From positions 1 to 5,813 of the forward strand of contig JAEZEN010000579.1 of NCBI GenBank assembly GCA_023433185.1: 5,813 bases of DNA. The letters run 5' to 3'. Below, piece after piece: positions 5,554 through 5,813 of the stretch (positions within the stretch are counted from its first letter, which is position 1; each line of letters begins with the position of its first letter). Below the pieces are notes generated by a model that had not been told where the DNA came from, did no database searches, and saw only the letters and a list, made by a program, of their open reading frames with translations. A program made the translations under genes and the position numbers. The DNA comes from Pseudomonadota bacterium. Its GTDB lineage: Bacteria; Pseudomonadota; Alphaproteobacteria; Rhizobiales; Kaistiaceae.

Positions 5554-5813
5554 GTGAAGATTTCCGTCCTGGCCGTCGGCCGCATGAAGAGCGGTCCCGA
5601 ACGGGAGCTCCACGATCGCTACCGGGAGCGTGCCGTCCGGACCGGACGCTCGCTGGGCTTCGCCCTCGAGGTGCGCGAGATCACCGAAAGCAGCGCCCGC
5701 AACCCGGCGACGCGCAAGGACGAGGAGGCGACCCTGATTCTGGCGGCCTTGCCGCCGGCGGCAAGGCTCGTCGCCCACGCCGCGCGCGGCAGGGGCCGCG
5801 CCCGCCCCCCCAA
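5554..5813 (+). CDS. rlmH: 23S rRNA (pseudouridine1915-N3)-methyltransferase RlmH, N-terminal part
   Basis: RlmH is a SPOUT-class methyltransferase that uses S-adenosylmethionine to methylate pseudouridine 1915 in helix 69 of 23S rRNA on assembled 70S ribosomes. It is normally about 155-160 aa; 86 codons are present before the right edge. The GTG at 5554 is chosen because MKISVLAVGRMKSGPERELH matches the family N-terminus; the ATG at 5584 would remove the first beta strand. A weak GGCGG lies ten bases upstream. Residues 1-74 read as a normal RlmH up to AALPPAARLVA. The expected next segment is L-D-E-R-G-(K/R), but residues 75-86 read [12 protein letters not shown], so the conserved LDxxG motif is lost in the last 38 bases. 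This may be an assembly-edge error. The gene follows rsfS after 97 bases; the SAM-binding knot would lie off the window. Confidence 0.85.
   Translation, partial: MKISVLAVGRMKSGPERELHDRYRERAVRTGRSLGFALEVREITESSARNPATRKDEEATLILAALPPAARLVAHAARGRGRARPP

Noticed and set aside
1..5813. tRNA, rRNA, CRISPR array, insertion sequence, toxin-antitoxin or phage genes
   Set aside because: I found no cloverleaf, regular short repeats, transposase-like protein or small paired genes of these kinds, and composition is uniform across the window.

Overview
This is GC-rich DNA from an alphaproteobacterium, most likely a member of the Hyphomicrobiales (Rhizobiales). The evidence is the plus-strand run proA, nadD, rsfS, rlmH, an order known from that group, together with proteins that look alphaproteobacterial, such as the NadD with an N-terminal extension ending in [16 protein letters not shown] saw no RNA genes, insertion sequences, CRISPR arrays, phage genes or attachment sites.

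Layout. The left edge (1-138, minus) is the first 46 codons of a YifB/ComM-type Mg-chelatase-like AAA+ ATPase with a good promoter in front of it. Divergent from it, a 96-aa small membrane protein of unknown function (297-587, plus) ends 6 bases from the end of the next gene. The stop codons of these two convergent genes lie in opposite arms of one perfect 7-bp hairpin. Two minus-strand transporter genes follow: an Fsr-like MFS permease (594-1802) and an EamA/DMT-type permease (1936-2865). A 164-base divergent spacer (2866-3029) separates the DMT gene from the plus-strand housekeeping cluster.

The cluster holds proA (3030-4325, gamma-glutamyl phosphate reductase, proline synthesis), nadD (4336-4962, nicotinate-nucleotide adenylyltransferase, NAD synthesis), rsfS (4992-5456, ribosome silencing factor) and the start of rlmH (5554 to the right edge, 23S rRNA pseudouridine methyltransferase). 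They share strand and close spacing and are probably at least partly co-transcribed. A candidate internal promoter overlaps the nadD stop codon. proB, which often precedes proA in this group, is not in the window; the divergent DMT transporter gene sits where it would be expected.

This is mostly an ordinary chromosomal region, and I do not see a new defence, mobile or biosynthetic system. The points that merit a second look are smaller: the conserved reading of RlmH collapses over the last 38 bases, which suggests an assembly edge or a real lesion; nadD and rsfS lack ordinary start codons at their expected N-termini, and rsfS may start at CTG; a perfect 12-bp palindrome overlies the MFS ribosome binding site; and the proA leader has repeats that could form alternative stems.
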